Positions 39,557-51,876 of a stretch of 64,000 nucleotides of DNA are shown piece after piece. The stretch's first letter is position 1; each line of letters begins with the position of its first letter. A model generated the notes under the pieces. That model made no database searches, was not told the origin of the DNA, and was given only the letters and a program-made list of their open reading frames with translations. The translations under genes and the position numbers were made by a program. Source of the DNA: Candidatus Thioglobus sp. NP1 (GTDB taxonomy: Bacteria; Pseudomonadota; Gammaproteobacteria; PS1; Pseudothioglobaceae); NCBI RefSeq assembly GCF_003326015.1, contig NZ_CP023860.1, forward strand, positions 1,488,001 through 1,552,000, written 5' to 3'.

Positions 39557-41011
39557 TTAAATATTCTCAGCCGCTCTAATTAAAGCTTCGGCTTTATCCA
39601 TAGTTTCTTGCCATTCATTTTCTGGTAAAGAGTCATGAACTATTCCCGCACCAGCCTGGATATAAAGAACTTCATCTTTTATTATTGCAGTTCTAATTGC
39701 AATTGCCAGATCCATTCCACCATGCCATGACAAATTACCAATTGCACCTGAGTATACATTTCGTTTTAATGTTTCAACCTCATCAATTATTTCCATAGCC
39801 CTTACTTTTGGCGCACCACTTAAAGTACCTGCAGGAAAAGTAGCTTTTAAGACATCAATTGAACTCATATTTTCTCTTAATTGACACTCCACATTTGAAA
39901 CAATATGCATAACATGAGAGTACTTCTCAATAAACATTTTATCCGTAAGAGTAACACTGCCAGTTTTGGCAATTCGGCCAAGATCATTTCTACCCAAATC
40001 AATAAGCATCAGATGCTCTGCAATTTCTTTTTCATCTGATAGAAGATCTTTCTCCAAATTAAGATCTTCATCAAGTGTTTTTCCCCTTGACCTTGTTCCA
40101 GCCAAGGGCCTTATAGTAGCAACATTATTATTATCAACTCGTGTTAAGATTTCAGGAGATGATCCTACAATCGAAAAATTATCTAAATTAAGAAAATACA
40201 TATAAGGAGAAGGATTAAGAATTCGTAATTGCCGATAAAGCTCAATTGGTTTAGCTTTGAAAGAACAACTTAATCTTTGAGATGGAACCACTTGCATAAC
40301 ATCACCAGCAATTATATATTTCTGGACATCTTTAACAGCCTTTAAAAAATTTTCCTTTCCAAAGCTTGAAACAAAGTCAGTTGGCTTAATATTTTCAGAA
40401 GCTGATATCTTATGCTCGAATAACTGCTTTATATCTTTATCAATCGCATCAAGTTTTAAAATTGCATCATCATACGAATTTTTAGTTGGATCAATATGAG
40501 TGATTATATAAACCTTACTAGATAAGTTATCAACAACTAAAAGATCATTAGAAACCATCAATAATATATCAGGTACATTAAGTTCGTCAGTTTTATCAAT
40601 ATTTTTTAATCTAGGCTCAATATATCGAATAATTTCATACCCAAAATAGCCAACTAAACCACCATTAAAATCTGGTAAATTTTCTAATTTTGGAACTTTA
40701 AAAGTATTTTGATAATCTTCAATCCATGCTAGTGGGTCATCTACATCATTTTTTTCAATTAATTGTCCATTTTTTTCTACTCGAACTTCATAGTTAAATA
40801 CTTTAATAACTGTTTCAGCAGCTAGACCAATAAATGAGTAACGTCCCCATTTTTCTCCACCCTGGACAGATTCTAAAAAGTAGGTATATGGCTTATTTGC
40901 AAGCTTTAGATACAATGCTAGGGGTGTATCAGTATCCACAACAATCTCTTTAGAGAAAGGAATATGATTAAAACCATTCTTTACAAGGGTATTAAATTGA
41001 GACTTTTGCAT
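39557..41011 (-). CDS. trpE: Anthranilate synthase component I
   Basis: Makes anthranilate from chorismate with glutamine-derived ammonia (TrpG partner), the first committed step of tryptophan synthesis. The 484-aa protein has the N-terminal FLESVQGGEKWGRYSFIG block carrying the LES-type tryptophan feedback site, and the catalytic C-terminal blocks GDVMQVVPSQRLS, IVGSSPEILTRV, TIRPLAGTRSRGKT, HLMLIDLGRNDLGRIA and TLSGAPKVRAMEIIDEVE. The motif ATIRPLAGT favours TrpE over PabB. trpG and other trp genes do not follow. Upstream is the rpoC 3' region. Confidence 0.92.
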   Translation of the reverse strand: MQKSQFNTLVKNGFNHIPFSKEIVVDTDTPLALYLKLANKPYTYFLESVQGGEKWGRYSFIGLAAETVIKVFNYEVRVEKNGQLIEKNDVDDPLAWIEDYQNTFKVPKLENLPDFNGGLVGYFGYEIIRYIEPRLKNIDKTDELNVPDILLMVSNDLLVVDNLSSKVYIITHIDPTKNSYDDAILKLDAIDKDIKQLFEHKISASENIKPTDFVSSFGKENFLKAVKDVQKYIIAGDVMQVVPSQRLSCSFKAKPIELYRQLRILNPSPYMYFLNLDNFSIVGSSPEILTRVDNNNVATIRPLAGTRSRGKTLDEDLNLEKDLLSDEKEIAEHLMLIDLGRNDLGRIAKTGSVTLTDKMFIEKYSHVMHIVSNVECQLRENMSSIDVLKATFPAGTLSGAPKVRAMEIIDEVETLKRNVYSGAIGNLSWHGGMDLAIAIRTAIIKDEVLYIQAGAGIVHDSLPENEWQETMDKAEALIRAAENI

Positions 41012-41090
41012 TAGTATATTTTATCATTACCAAGATAATGATGGTTTTGGATTAATTATTCAAATAATCTTAAACAATTACATATGATTT

Positions 41091-41137
41091 TAAATTAGGC
41101 ATCCAAAGTCAAAATTCTAACTAGAATGCCTAATTTA
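41091..41137 (-). terminator. Likely terminator of the rpoBC operon
   Basis: A perfect 12-bp inverted repeat (41091-41102 with 41126-41137) encloses 23 bases, in which ATTCT/AGAAT can form an alternative inner hairpin. It lies 14 bases after the rpoC stop on the minus strand. The following T-run is short (AAATC), so termination strength is uncertain. Confidence 0.5.
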
Positions 41138-41150
41138 TAGGTTAAGTTTG

Positions 41151-44100
41151 TTATTTCTCAGCTTCAGCCTCAACTTCACTAAGTTGATCAGAAAGTTCTT
41201 GCTCCGCTTCACTAGCTTGCATCAAAGTCTCTACACGCTGACTTCTTTTCTCTTGATGATGTTTAAAACCAGTTCCTGCAGGTATCAATCTACCTACGAT
41301 AACATTCTCTTTAAGACCCCTAAGATCATCTACTCTTCCTGTAATAGATGCTTCAGTGAGAACTCTTGTGGTCTCTTGGAATGAAGCAGCAGAAATAAAT
41401 GATTCAGTAGAAAGTGAAGCTTTAGTAATACCCATTAGTAATCTTTGGAAAACTATCTCATTTTTCCCTTGGGCCTTTAATTGCTTATTTTTTTCAACCA
41501 CATGAGCATATTCTGCAGTTTCACCATTTACATATTTTGAGTCACCATTATCAATAATTTCAACTTTTCTTAACATTTGCTTAACAACAACTTCAATATG
41601 TTTGTCTGATATTTTCACTCCCTGAAGACGGTAAACATTTTGAACCTCTTTAACAATATAATTTGCTAACGAAGCAACGCCTAACAATCTAAGAATATCA
41701 TGCGGATTAGAAGGTCCATCAGAAATCATATCACCTTTCTCAACCGTTTCACCATCAAATACATTAATCGCACGCCAATGGTGAATCATCATTTCTGTTA
41801 CGTCCCCAGACTCATTTGTTATAAGCATTCGAACTTTAGATTTAGTAGGGCTTCCAAAACTAACAACACCTGCACTCTCTGCAAGAATAGCATGATCCTT
41901 AGCTTTACGAGCCTCAAATAAATCAGCAACACGAGGTAATCCTCCTGTTATATCACTTGTTTTTGAAACTGCTTTTGGAATCTTAGCGAGAATTTCTCCA
42001 GCTTCAATTAACTGCCCATCTTCTAAATTGATTTTTACACCAGAAGGCAAATAATGCGTTGATAAGACCTGTTTTTTATCTTTCTTATCAATTAATTTAA
42101 TCATTGGCTTCATATCTTTAGCAGCTGAAGTTCTTTCTGCTTCTTCAATCATCTCAAAGAAAGTTAATCCTGTTAATGGATCTGAGTTTTTAACAACTGT
42201 AAGTCCCTCAACAAAATCAATAAATGATACTCTTCCAGAATTTTCAGCAATAATTGGATGTGTATGTGGATCCCAATCCGCAATTTTATCTTTTGCTTTA
42301 ACTTTTCCACCATCTTGAAAATGAACTACTGCACCATAAGGGAGTTTATAACGCTCTTTAACTTGACCCAACTCATTTCTAATTGATGCCTCTGAAGACC
42401 TTGAAATAACAACTAAGTCTCCGTTAGAATTAGCAATTGACTTCATATTTTCAAAATGTACAACACCATCTGTATTTATATTAATACTATTAACTGCAGT
42501 AGAAGAACTTGCAGCACCTCCAATATGGAATGTACGCATTGTAAGTTGAGTTCCTGGCTCACCAATTGATTGAGCAGCAATTACACCTACAGCCTCTCCA
42601 ACTCCTATTTTATGACCTCTTGCCATATCATTACCATAACAAGATGCACATACTCCATATGAAGTATCACAAGTAATTGCTGAACGAACCTTAATAGATT
42701 CTACACCAAGTTCATCAATATTTTCAGAGTCAGATAATGTAATTAAATGACCTTTTTCTAAAAAAACCTTTTTAGAATTTGGAACTAAAATTGCTTCAGC
42801 TAAGATTCTTCCAAGTACAGCAGAACCTAAAGTTTGAACTACATTACCTCCATCAATTGCAGCCTTCATAACCAAGCCATTTTCAGTACCGCAATCTTCT
42901 TCAGTAACTACAAGGTCTTGTCCAACATCAACAAGCCGGCGTGTTAAGTAACCTGAATTAGCTGTCTTTAATGCTGTGTCAGCTAGTCCTTTTCGTGCAC
43001 CATGAGTAGAAATAAAGTATTGCATATTATTTAGCCCTTCACGAAAATTACTCGTAATTGGCGTCTCAATAATTGATCCATCTGGCTTAGCCATAAGTCC
43101 ACGCATACCAGCTAATTGACGAATCTGAGCTGGAGATCCTCGTGCCCCAGAATCTGCCATCATATAAATAGAATTAAAAGAAGGTTTTTTCTCAGTATTA
43201 CCATCTGTATCTATAACATCATCATAACCAACTTTATCCATCATAGCTTTAGCAACTTCTTCAGAAGTCCTTGACCAAATATCTATAACTTTGTTATAGC
43301 GTTCACCATTAGTTACAATTCCTGAGGCAAACTGCTGTTGTACATCCTTGACTTGGCTATTAGCCTTATCAATCATTTCAGTTTTTTCACTTGGAATAAT
43401 CATATCATTTGAACAAAAAGATATACCTGATTTAGTTGAAAATTCAAACCCCATATACATCATCTGATCAGCAAAAATTACAGTCTCTTTAAGTTCTTGA
43501 GTTCGATAACAAACTTGAATCAAATTTGAAACTACTTTTTTTGTTAATGCTTCATTGATTAAACTAAATGACAAACCCTTTGGTAGTATTCTGGAAAAAA
43601 TTGCTCGACCAACTGTTGTATCAACTATTTCAGAAGAATTAGAAACATATTTACCCTTAACCTTTTCATATAAATGAACTCTTAATTTAACTTTTGAATG
43701 GAGACTTACAGCTCCCTCATCGTATGCAGTAAGGGCTTCATTAGTATTTGCAAAAATAGTGCCTTCACCTTTTTGATTTATCATTTCCCTTGTCATATAG
43801 TAGAGACCTAAAATTACATCCTGAGATGGAATAATAATTGGGTCACCACTAGCAAGATGAAGAATATTATTTGATGCCAACATTAAAGTTCTAGCTTCAA
43901 GCTGAGCCTCCTCTGAAAGAGGAACATGAACCGCCATCTGATCACCATCAAAATCTGCATTAAATGCAGTACATACTAAAGGATGAAGCTGGATTGCCTT
44001 ACCCTCAATTAATAGAGGTTCAAATGCTTGAATACCAAGCCTATGAAGAGTTGGAGCTCGATTCAATAGAACAGGATGTTGATGAACAACCCTTTCTAAA

Positions 44101-45335
44101 ATATCCCAAACTTCAGGTATCTCACTTTCCACCATTTTTTTAGCTGCTTTAATTGTAGAAGCAAGTCCATTTGCTTGAAGCCTATTGTATATAAATGGTT
44201 TGAATAATTCTAAAGCCATCTTCTTGGGAAGGCCACACTGATGAAGTTTTAAATATGGACCACAGACAATTACTGAACGACCAGAATAATCTACTCTCTT
44301 ACCAAGTAAATTTTGACGGAAGCGACCCTGCTTCCCTTTTATCATGTCAGCAATTGATTTAAGTGGACGCCTATTGTTACCCATTACCGCCCTTCCTCTT
44401 CGACCATTATCAATTAATGAATCAACAGCTTCTTGAAGCATACGCTTTTCATTTCGAACAATAATTTCAGGCGCATCAAGCTCTAATAGTCTTCCAAGAC
44501 GATTATTTCTATTTATAACACGTCTATACAAATCATTTAAATCGGATGTTGCAAATCTTCCCCCATCTAAAGGAACTAATGGTCTTAAATCAGGTGGCAG
44601 AATAGGAAGAACATTTAATACCATCCATTCAGGTTTATTTCCAGATTTAATTAAAGAGTCGACTAGTTTTAGACGCTTATTAATCTTCTTTAATTTAGTT
44701 TGAGATTTGGTACTAAGAGCATCCTCTCTTAAATTTGCAGCTTCTTTTTCAAGTTGCATTTCAGAGAGCACATCTTGGATAGCCTCTGCTCCCATTTTTG
44801 CAATAAACTCATCATCACCATACTCGTCTAAAGCATCAAAATACATCTCTTCGGTAAGAAGTTGTTTTTTTATTAATGGAGTATTTCCAGAATCAGTTAC
44901 CAAGAATGCCTCAAAATAAAGAACACGCTCAATATCTTTCAATGACATATCCATTAATAAACCAAGTCTAGAAGGTAAGGACTTTAAATACCAAATATGA
45001 GCAACTGGAGCAGCAAGCTCTATGTGGCCCATTCTTTCTCGTCTTACCTTTGAGAGGGTAACTTCAACACCACATTTCTCACAAACTACATTACGAAATT
45101 TCATGCGCTTGTATTTTCCACATAAGCATTCAAAATCCTTCATAGGACCAAAAATTTTGGCACAAAATAACCCTTCTCTTTCAGGTTTAAAGGTTCTATA
45201 GTTAATAGTTTCAGGTTTTTTTACTTCACCAAAAGACCATGAACGAATTTTTTCAGGGGAAGCTAAACCAACTCTTATTGCATCAAAATCTTGTTCTTTA
45301 TTTTGCTGTTTTAAAATTTGTAATAAATCTTTCAA
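41151..45335 (-). CDS. rpoC: RNA polymerase beta' subunit
   Basis: Largest catalytic subunit of RNA polymerase, 1394 aa (E. coli 1407). The N-terminal zinc site is [20 protein letters not shown] near residue 70. The catalytic NADFDGDQM lies near residue 460. The bridge helix/trigger loop region has [20 protein letters not shown] and [20 protein letters not shown], and a second zinc site uses [14 protein letters not shown]. The start is TTG (plus strand 45333-45335 CAA), with GGAGAATCC upstream on the minus strand, 14 bases after the rpoB stop. The C-terminal residues are acidic (SEVEAEAEK). Confidence 0.97.
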   Translation of the reverse strand: MKDLLQILKQQNKEQDFDAIRVGLASPEKIRSWSFGEVKKPETINYRTFKPEREGLFCAKIFGPMKDFECLCGKYKRMKFRNVVCEKCGVEVTLSKVRRERMGHIELAAPVAHIWYLKSLPSRLGLLMDMSLKDIERVLYFEAFLVTDSGNTPLIKKQLLTEEMYFDALDEYGDDEFIAKMGAEAIQDVLSEMQLEKEAANLREDALSTKSQTKLKKINKRLKLVDSLIKSGNKPEWMVLNVLPILPPDLRPLVPLDGGRFATSDLNDLYRRVINRNNRLGRLLELDAPEIIVRNEKRMLQEAVDSLIDNGRRGRAVMGNNRRPLKSIADMIKGKQGRFRQNLLGKRVDYSGRSVIVCGPYLKLHQCGLPKKMALELFKPFIYNRLQANGLASTIKAAKKMVESEIPEVWDILERVVHQHPVLLNRAPTLHRLGIQAFEPLLIEGKAIQLHPLVCTAFNADFDGDQMAVHVPLSEEAQLEARTLMLASNNILHLASGDPIIIPSQDVILGLYYMTREMINQKGEGTIFANTNEALTAYDEGAVSLHSKVKLRVHLYEKVKGKYVSNSSEIVDTTVGRAIFSRILPKGLSFSLINEALTKKVVSNLIQVCYRTQELKETVIFADQMMYMGFEFSTKSGISFCSNDMIIPSEKTEMIDKANSQVKDVQQQFASGIVTNGERYNKVIDIWSRTSEEVAKAMMDKVGYDDVIDTDGNTEKKPSFNSIYMMADSGARGSPAQIRQLAGMRGLMAKPDGSIIETPITSNFREGLNNMQYFISTHGARKGLADTALKTANSGYLTRRLVDVGQDLVVTEEDCGTENGLVMKAAIDGGNVVQTLGSAVLGRILAEAILVPNSKKVFLEKGHLITLSDSENIDELGVESIKVRSAITCDTSYGVCASCYGNDMARGHKIGVGEAVGVIAAQSIGEPGTQLTMRTFHIGGAASSSTAVNSININTDGVVHFENMKSIANSNGDLVVISRSSEASIRNELGQVKERYKLPYGAVVHFQDGGKVKAKDKIADWDPHTHPIIAENSGRVSFIDFVEGLTVVKNSDPLTGLTFFEMIEEAERTSAAKDMKPMIKLIDKKDKKQVLSTHYLPSGVKINLEDGQLIEAGEILAKIPKAVSKTSDITGGLPRVADLFEARKAKDHAILAESAGVVSFGSPTKSKVRMLITNESGDVTEMMIHHWRAINVFDGETVEKGDMISDGPSNPHDILRLLGVASLANYIVKEVQNVYRLQGVKISDKHIEVVVKQMLRKVEIIDNGDSKYVNGETAEYAHVVEKNKQLKAQGKNEIVFQRLLMGITKASLSTESFISAASFQETTRVLTEASITGRVDDLRGLKENVIVGRLIPAGTGFKHHQEKRSQRVETLMQASEAEQELSDQLSEVEAEAEK

Positions 45336-45349
45336 AGGATTCTCCTAAT

Positions 45350-48300
45350 TTAATTTTGTTCAAGTTCAGTATCAATACCCAAAGATCGGATTTCTTTTAC
45401 TAAAACATTAAATGATTCAGGCATTACTGACTCAGTTCGATTTTCACCATCAACTATATTTTTATACATTTTTGCTCTTCCACTAACATCATCAGACTTA
45501 ACTGTTAACATTTCTCGAAGCGTATAGGCGGCTCCATATGCTTCTAAAGCCCAAACTTCCATCTCACCAAATCTTTGACCACCAAATTGAGCCTTTCCAC
45601 TAAGTGGCTGCTGAGTGACTAACGAATAAGGTCCAGTTGAACGTGCGTGCATCTTATCATCTACTAAATGATTTAGCTTTAACATATGCATGTAACCCAC
45701 TGTGACATCTCGATCAAAAGCATCTCCAGTTCGTCCATCAAATAATTTTATTTGTCCACTCTCTGGTAAATCAGCCATCTTAAGTAAAGATTTAATATCT
45801 TCTTCTTTAATACCATCAAAAACTGGCGTAGCCATTGGAACTCCAGAACGAAGATTGTTAGCTAACTCTAGAATCTCATCATCACTAAATGACTTTAAGT
45901 CTTCTGTTTTTCCATAACTATTGTATATTGAGTCAAGCATAGACCGAATTTTCTTAATAGTATCTTTTCTATGCTCATCAAGCAAATTTCCAATCTTATA
46001 ACCAAGGCCCTTAGCAGCCCAACCTAAGTGAACTTCTAAAACTTGACCAACATTCATACGTGATGGAACACCAAGAGGATTAAGAACAACATCTACAGGA
46101 GTTCCATCTGCTAGATGAGGCATATCCTCTACTGGGGATACTCTAGAGATAACTCCCTTATTTCCATGACGACCTGCCATCTTATCACCAACTTGCAATG
46201 TTTTTCTAGTAGCAACATAAACTTTAACCATCTTTTGAACACCTGGAGGTAGTTCTGCACCCTCCTTTATTTTGGCACTTTCTTGCTCATAAAATAACTC
46301 AAACTCTTCTTGCTTTGATTTAGATTGTTTAATTAGTGCTGCGACTTCTTTATTAACTGCCGCATCCTTGACTTTTAATTTTGCTAAGTCACTATTTTCT
46401 AATGACTTTAAGTCTTTTGAAACTAATTTATCACCACTTTTAATATTTCCTATGTTGCTAGTAGAAACATTTCCAGAGAGTTTTAAACGTATTCGTCTAA
46501 AAATATCACCGTCTATAATGCCAAACTCATCATCAATATCTTTTTTAATATTATCTAGACGCTCATCATCAATAACGAGTGCACGCGTATCTTTTGTGAC
46601 TCTGTCTTTAGTAAATATTTGAACATCGATAACAACACCAGACTTTGACGCACCCATTCGAAGAGAAGTATCTTTAACATTGTTTGCTTTTTCTCCAAAA
46701 ATAGCCCGTAACAATTTTTCCTCAGGAGACAAAACTGTTTCACTTTTAGGTGTAACTTTTCCAACTAAGATATCTCCGCCTTTAACTCGAGCACCAACAT
46801 ATACAATTCCAACATCATCTAACTTGGAGAGCGCTGATTCACTTACGTTTGGAATATCAGCTGTTACTTCTTCTGTGCCAAGCTTTGTGTCTCTGGCATA
46901 TGCAGTTAATTCCTCTATATGAATTGAAGTGTAACGATCCTCATGAACAACTTTTTCAGAAATTAATATTGAATCCTCAAAGTTATAACCATTCCATGGC
47001 ATAAAAGCGATCATCATATTTTGACCTAAAGCAAGCTCACCTAAATCTGTAGATGGTCCATCTGCCAAAACATCCCCTGCAACAACTTTATCCCCAGGTT
47101 GAACGAGTGGCTTTTGATTAATACAAGTATTTTGATTTGAACGAGAATATTTAATTAAGCTATAAATATCCACTCCAAGATCACCATCTTTTGCTTGTTT
47201 GGCATCAACACGAATAACAATTCGAGATGCATCAACTGTTTCAACAATTCCATCATGATTTGCAACAACACATACTCGAGAATCTGAAGCAACAACTCGC
47301 TCTATACCTGTTCCAACAAGAGGTTTTTCCGCTCTAAGAACTGGTACAGCTTGACGTTGCATATTTGATCCCATTAGTGCACGGTTCGCATCATCGTGCT
47401 CTAAGAAAGGAATTAAAGAGGCTGCAACTGATGAAATTTGTTTAGAATCAATATCAATTAAAGTGACTTCAGATTTATCAACAAGAACAAACTCATTTTT
47501 GTGTCTTCCTGAAACGAGATCATCAATCAGATAGCCTTTTTTATCAACTAATGAATTTGCTTGGGCTATTGTATGATTTATTTCATCAATTGCTGAAACA
47601 TAGACTACTTCTTTAGTAACGAGCGCATCTTTAACAACCTGGTATGGAGTCTCTAAAAAGCCATAATCATTTGTTCTTGCATATACTGCTAAAGTATTAA
47701 TTAATCCAATATTTGGACCTTCAGGAGTTTCAATTGGACATAGTCTTCCATAATGTGAAGGGTGTACATCACGAACCTCAAAACCAGCTCGCTCTCTAGT
47801 TAAACCACCAGGTCCAAGAGCTGAAATTCTTCGCTTATGCGTTACTCCAGATAGAGGATTAACTTGATCCATAAATTGAGATAATTGTGAAGAACCAAAA
47901 AACTCTCTTACAGCCGCTGATACTGGCTTAGAATTAATCAAATCTTGAGGAGTTAATTCATCTGTTTCAGCTAGATTCAAACCTTCTTTAACTGCTTTCT
48001 CTACTCTTATTAGTCCAATTCTAAATTGATTTTCAATCATTTCACCAATAGCTCTTACTCTTCTATTCGCCAATGTATCAACATCATCTACCACATCATG
48101 TCCATTTTTAATATCAATCAATTGTTTAATTACGTTAATAATGTCATCATGAGTAAGAACGTGCTCACCTGTTTCACTCTCAACTCCTAATCGTCTATTG
48201 AGCTTCATTCGACCGACTCGAGAGAGATCATAACGATCATTATTAAAAAATAAATTTGAGAACAATGTATTTACCGCATCTTCAGTTGCAGGTTCGCCAG

Positions 48301-49432
48301 GTCTCATAACATGGTAGATGGACATGCGAGCTTCAATCTCAGTTTGAAGTTCATCAAGACGCAATGTATCAGAAATATAAATGCCATTTTCAGCATCATT
48401 AAGATAGATAATGTTAAGTTTTTTAATTTTAGTAGTAGTTAAAACTTCTATAGATTCTTCAGTAATTAATGTGTTGGCAGCCAGCAAAATTTCACCAGTA
48501 TCGGTATCAATAATATCTGAAGCAATTACCTTATCAACAAGGTACTCAAGAGGTGCACTAATAGAATCAACTTTTGCATCCTGAAGAATTTTTGCATGCT
48601 TAGCAGTAATTCGACGACCCTTTTCAACAATAATATCTTTATCAACCTTAATGTCAAATTCAGCAATAATTCCTCTTAATTTTTCTGGCTTTATAACTAA
48701 TTCACAGGACTTTGATTTTAATTTAACAACAATATGATCAAAAAAAGTATCAATAATTTCTTCTGTAGAGTTACCCATTGCACGAAGCAATGAAGTAACA
48801 GGCAATTTTCTACGTCTATCAATTCTAACGAATAAGTGCTCATGGTGATCAAATTCAAAGTCAAGCCATGAACCACGATAAGGAATGATTCGAGATGAGA
48901 AAAGTATTTTTCCAGATGAATGAGTCTTACCCTTATCATGCTCAAAAATCACTCCAGGCGAGCGATGAAGTTGAGAAACTACTACACGCTCAGTTCCGTT
49001 AATAACAAAGGTTCCTGTATCAGTCATTAAAGGTAGTTGGCCCAAATAAACACTTTCTTCAATAACTTGTTTGACGCGACGTTTTTTCTTTAAATTTGAA
49101 CCATTTTTATCAAATAATATCAAATTAAGTTTTACCTGTAATGTTGCAGCATAAGTGACACCTCTAAGCTTACACTCTTTAACATTATATTTTGGTTCTT
49201 GGAGTTCGTAATCTAAATACTCAATTTCAGCATAACCATTCAGAGCAGTAATAGGGAATACAGATTGAAAGACAGAGTGAAGACCAATATTTTCTTTTTC
49301 AGTAGCTCCCGCTTGAATAAAAGTATTAAATGAATTAATCTGAATAGATAATAAATCTGGTTCTTTAAGAATAGACTCCCTAGTTCCAAAATTATTTCTG
49401 ATTCGCTTTTTTTCTGTAAATGAATAAGTCAT
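45350..49432 (-). CDS. rpoB: RNA polymerase beta subunit
   Basis: Second-largest RNA polymerase subunit, 1360 aa (E. coli 1342). The rifampicin-binding cluster reads [20 protein letters not shown] then [10 protein letters not shown], with Val where E. coli has Asn518 but the main resistance positions (Asp516, His526, Ser531) unchanged. Other blocks are [17 protein letters not shown] and [20 protein letters not shown] near the C-terminus. It starts with ATG after a GGAG site and follows rplL across a strong hairpin, then runs 14 bases into rpoC. Confidence 0.97.
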   Translation of the reverse strand: MTYSFTEKKRIRNNFGTRESILKEPDLLSIQINSFNTFIQAGATEKENIGLHSVFQSVFPITALNGYAEIEYLDYELQEPKYNVKECKLRGVTYAATLQVKLNLILFDKNGSNLKKKRRVKQVIEESVYLGQLPLMTDTGTFVINGTERVVVSQLHRSPGVIFEHDKGKTHSSGKILFSSRIIPYRGSWLDFEFDHHEHLFVRIDRRRKLPVTSLLRAMGNSTEEIIDTFFDHIVVKLKSKSCELVIKPEKLRGIIAEFDIKVDKDIIVEKGRRITAKHAKILQDAKVDSISAPLEYLVDKVIASDIIDTDTGEILLAANTLITEESIEVLTTTKIKKLNIIYLNDAENGIYISDTLRLDELQTEIEARMSIYHVMRPGEPATEDAVNTLFSNLFFNNDRYDLSRVGRMKLNRRLGVESETGEHVLTHDDIINVIKQLIDIKNGHDVVDDVDTLANRRVRAIGEMIENQFRIGLIRVEKAVKEGLNLAETDELTPQDLINSKPVSAAVREFFGSSQLSQFMDQVNPLSGVTHKRRISALGPGGLTRERAGFEVRDVHPSHYGRLCPIETPEGPNIGLINTLAVYARTNDYGFLETPYQVVKDALVTKEVVYVSAIDEINHTIAQANSLVDKKGYLIDDLVSGRHKNEFVLVDKSEVTLIDIDSKQISSVAASLIPFLEHDDANRALMGSNMQRQAVPVLRAEKPLVGTGIERVVASDSRVCVVANHDGIVETVDASRIVIRVDAKQAKDGDLGVDIYSLIKYSRSNQNTCINQKPLVQPGDKVVAGDVLADGPSTDLGELALGQNMMIAFMPWNGYNFEDSILISEKVVHEDRYTSIHIEELTAYARDTKLGTEEVTADIPNVSESALSKLDDVGIVYVGARVKGGDILVGKVTPKSETVLSPEEKLLRAIFGEKANNVKDTSLRMGASKSGVVIDVQIFTKDRVTKDTRALVIDDERLDNIKKDIDDEFGIIDGDIFRRIRLKLSGNVSTSNIGNIKSGDKLVSKDLKSLENSDLAKLKVKDAAVNKEVAALIKQSKSKQEEFELFYEQESAKIKEGAELPPGVQKMVKVYVATRKTLQVGDKMAGRHGNKGVISRVSPVEDMPHLADGTPVDVVLNPLGVPSRMNVGQVLEVHLGWAAKGLGYKIGNLLDEHRKDTIKKIRSMLDSIYNSYGKTEDLKSFSDDEILELANNLRSGVPMATPVFDGIKEEDIKSLLKMADLPESGQIKLFDGRTGDAFDRDVTVGYMHMLKLNHLVDDKMHARSTGPYSLVTQQPLSGKAQFGGQRFGEMEVWALEAYGAAYTLREMLTVKSDDVSGRAKMYKNIVDGENRTESVMPESFNVLVKEIRSLGIDTELEQN

Positions 49433-49477
49433 GAATACTCCGTAATAATCAATAAATTGTTTTCAAAAAAAATACTT

Positions 49478-49517
49478 TTGAATAAAAACACCAAAATCCC
49501 CTCATGGGGATTTTGGT
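49478..49517 (-). terminator. rplL-rpoB attenuator hairpin
   Basis: A perfect 12-bp stem, ACCAAAATCCCC (49490-49501) with GGGGATTTTGGT (49506-49517), closes a 4-base loop. On the minus strand it is followed by GTTTTTATTC. It lies 17 bases after rplL and ~57 before rpoB. This is the classic position of the partial terminator that lowers rpoBC expression relative to the ribosomal genes. Confidence 0.85.
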
Positions 49518-49534
49518 TTATAGCATTGAACAAA

Positions 49535-49915
49535 TTACTTAAGCTCTACGCTAGCACCAGCCTCTTCAAGCTGCTTAAGAATATCATCAGCTTCAGCTTT
49601 TGATGCTCCTTCTTTTATTGCTGCAGGCGCACTCTCAACAAGATCTTTCGCCTCTTTCAGACCTAATCCAGTGATAGTACGAACAGCTTTAATGACGGCA
49701 ACTTTCTTTTCACCAAAGCTAGTTAGCATAACATCAAACTCACTCTTTTCTTCTACTGCTACACCAGCATCTGCTGCTGCTGCAACTGGTGCTGCTGCAA
49801 CTGCCGCTGCTGAAACACCAAATTTTTCTTCCATTGCTGAAACTAGTTCAACAACATCCATTACAGACATATCTGCAATTGCACTTAAAATATCTTCGTT
49901 ACTTAATTTCGCCAT
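49535..49915 (-). CDS. rplL: 50S ribosomal protein L7/L12
   Basis: Stalk protein that recruits translation GTPases. The 126-aa sequence has an N-terminal dimerisation domain ([20 protein letters not shown]), an alanine-rich hinge ([15 protein letters not shown]) and the globular C-terminal domain ([35 protein letters not shown]). It follows rplJ by 24 bases, and precedes the attenuator and rpoB. Confidence 0.97.
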   Translation of the reverse strand: MAKLSNEDILSAIADMSVMDVVELVSAMEEKFGVSAAAVAAAPVAAAADAGVAVEEKSEFDVMLTSFGEKKVAVIKAVRTITGLGLKEAKDLVESAPAAIKEGASKAEADDILKQLEEAGASVELK

Positions 49916-49939
49916 GATATTTACTCCTCTATATAATTA

Positions 49940-50461
49940 TTATTGTTGTTGATCACGAATCGCTGCCACAACTCGAGTTAACTTAGTAGGAACTTCATTT
50001 AAAGTTCTCACTAACTTCTCAGTTGGTGCAAGCATCAACGCCATTAACATACTGATTGCTTGATCTTTAGATGGAAGACTGGCAATTCTCTTTAATTGAT
50101 CTGCATCAATAAATTCACCAGAAACTCCCAAACCTTTAACAACTAACGCTTCATTCTCTTTCATGAAGTCACGGAAAACACGAGCCACAGCGCCTGGATC
50201 CTCTTGAGAAAAACCTAAGATTACCGGGCCACTCAAAACTGGAGTAATGCATTCACATCCAGTTTCAGCTAACGCTCTCTTTGCAAGCGTGTTTTTAACA
50301 ACACGTAATGAAACATCTGCATCTATAGCAGAATTTCGCAAATTAGTCATTTGTTCAACATTCAATCCACGATACTCAGCAACACCAACAGAAATTGCAT
50401 TAATAGCTACTGCATTTACCTGTTCAACAACTGCTTTTTTTGCTTCAAGATTTAGAGCCAT
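49940..50461 (-). CDS. rplJ: 50S ribosomal protein L10
   Basis: Base of the L7/L12 stalk on 23S rRNA, and autoregulator of its operon. The ATG at 50461 with GGAGAG upstream gives 173 residues starting [16 protein letters not shown], the E. coli pattern; an upstream in-frame start at 50479 would add six residues and overlap the ribosome-binding site. [19 protein letters not shown] and [17 protein letters not shown] are typical of L10. A ~200-base leader upstream fits autogenous control. Confidence 0.95.
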   Translation of the reverse strand: MALNLEAKKAVVEQVNAVAINAISVGVAEYRGLNVEQMTNLRNSAIDADVSLRVVKNTLAKRALAETGCECITPVLSGPVILGFSQEDPGAVARVFRDFMKENEALVVKGLGVSGEFIDADQLKRIASLPSKDQAISMLMALMLAPTEKLVRTLNEVPTKLTRVVAAIRDQQQ

Positions 50462-50640
50462 ATTGTCTCTCCTGAACAATTAAAAAATGAAAGTCATAAA
50501 ATTACAACTTTCGCCACAAGGTATTTTCATACCCTCTACATAGGCAAATTGAAGAATCAATTTATTAAGCGACAAATTGAAAACAATTTATCGCACCTAT
50601 GGTCTTTGAGGCATGACAAGTTACCCTGTCGCCCAAAGAA
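50462..50640 (-). promoter_or_regulatory. rplJ leader (probable L10 autoregulatory element)
   Basis: The 204-base gap between rplA and rplJ has no gene and several complementary segments, including GGTAT-GAAA-ATACC (5-bp stem, GNRA-type loop), and TTCTTTGGGCGACAGGG further up. Its place and length match the leader to which L10/L12 bind in Gammaproteobacteria to repress rplJL translation. The call rests mainly on position; a covariance-model match would settle it. Confidence 0.5.
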
Positions 50641-50683
50641 TTCATTAACTGATAATAATTAATCTATCAGTTTTAAAAAATAT

Positions 50684-51379
50684 TTAAATATCAAAACTTG
50701 CTGCATCAATTGCAAGGCCTGGGCCCATCGTTGATGAAACACTAATTTTTTTAAAGTAAACGCCCTTAGCTGAACTTGGCTTAACCTTTTTGATTGCATC
50801 AATAAGTGCAATAATATTTTCTTCTAATGCTTTTGCATCAAAGGATGCTTTACCAATACCAGCATGAACAATACCAGCTTTATCTGCACGGTAACGGACC
50901 TGACCAGCTTTTGCGTTCTTAACAGCAGTTGCAACATCTGGTGTTACAGTTCCAACTTTTGGATTTGGCATTAAACCTCGAGGACCAAGAACTTGACCTA
51001 AACGACCAACAACACCCATTGCATCAGGAGACGCAATAACAACATCATAATTAAGGTCGCCATCCTGCATAGTCTTCATTAAATCATCCATTCCAACAAT
51101 ATCTGCACCAGCATCAGTTGCTTTTTCCACATTATCACCCTGAGTAAAAACTGCTACTCGAACAACTTTTCCAGTTCCATTAGGAAGAACTACGGCACCA
51201 CGAACTGTTTGATCAGATTTTTTGGTATCAATACCAAGATTGATACTCACATCAACTGATTCATCGAATTTTGCAGTTGCACACTCCTTAATTAGCACAA
51301 GAGCATCTGAAATTGAATATTTAGAACCAACCTCTACTTTAGAAGCAGCAACTTTTTGATTTTTTGTTAAATTAGCCAT
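50684..51379 (-). CDS. rplA: 50S ribosomal protein L1
   Basis: Binds the L1 stalk of 23S rRNA near the E site and represses its own mRNA. The 231-aa protein begins with [20 protein letters not shown], and has [37 protein letters not shown] and [20 protein letters not shown]. It starts two bases after the rplK stop. Confidence 0.97.
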   Translation of the reverse strand: MANLTKNQKVAASKVEVGSKYSISDALVLIKECATAKFDESVDVSINLGIDTKKSDQTVRGAVVLPNGTGKVVRVAVFTQGDNVEKATDAGADIVGMDDLMKTMQDGDLNYDVVIASPDAMGVVGRLGQVLGPRGLMPNPKVGTVTPDVATAVKNAKAGQVRYRADKAGIVHAGIGKASFDAKALEENIIALIDAIKKVKPSSAKGVYFKKISVSSTMGPGLAIDAASFDI

Positions 51380-51381
51380 TA

Positions 51382-51810
51382 TTAACCCTCCACCACTAGA
51401 CCCATTGAACGAGCTGTTCCCGCTACAATTTGGACTGCTGCATCTAAATCATTTGCATTTAAATCTTTCATTTTTATATTTGCGACCTCTTCTAATTGGG
51501 CGCGGGTGACTGTACCAACTTTATTAATATGCGGCTCACCACTACCTTTCTCAATTCCAGTTACCTTCCGAAGAAGTACCGCTGCAGGTGGAGTTTTAGT
51601 AATAAATGTAAAGCTTCTATCGTTATAAACAGTAATAATTACTGGGACAGGCATACCTTTATCAAGCTCTTGAGTTTGAGCATTGAAGGCTTTACAAAAG
51701 TCCATAATATTAACACCATGTTGTCCTAATGCTGGACCTACAGGTGGTGATGGATTTGCCTCTGCTGCAGGAACCTGCAATTTAATATATGACTCAATTT
51801 TTTTTGCCAT
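51382..51810 (-). CDS. rplK: 50S ribosomal protein L11
   Basis: Component of the GTPase-associated centre, required for RelA activation. The 142-aa protein has [20 protein letters not shown] then [30 protein letters not shown] and AARSMG-like ending [12 protein letters not shown]. It leads rplKA, with an L1-type control site in its leader. Confidence 0.97.
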   Translation of the reverse strand: MAKKIESYIKLQVPAAEANPSPPVGPALGQHGVNIMDFCKAFNAQTQELDKGMPVPVIITVYNDRSFTFITKTPPAAVLLRKVTGIEKGSGEPHINKVGTVTRAQLEEVANIKMKDLNANDLDAAVQIVAGTARSMGLVVEG

Positions 51811-51816
51811 TTTTAT

Positions 51817-51874
51817 CTCCTATGGGTTCAAACGCCTTTAAGCTCCCCGTTAACAAACTCGGTCTTTTAGACCG
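51817..51874 (-). promoter_or_regulatory. rplK leader with L1-binding-type site
   Basis: On the minus strand a hairpin CGGTCT-AAA-AGACCG (51874-51860) is followed by ACGGGGAGCTTAAAGG and GTTTGAACCCATAGGAG leading into the rplK start. The GGGGAGC...ACCC arrangement resembles the L1 target in 23S rRNA and the E. coli rplK leader, through which L1 represses rplKA. Confidence 0.55.
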
Positions 51875-51876
51875 AC

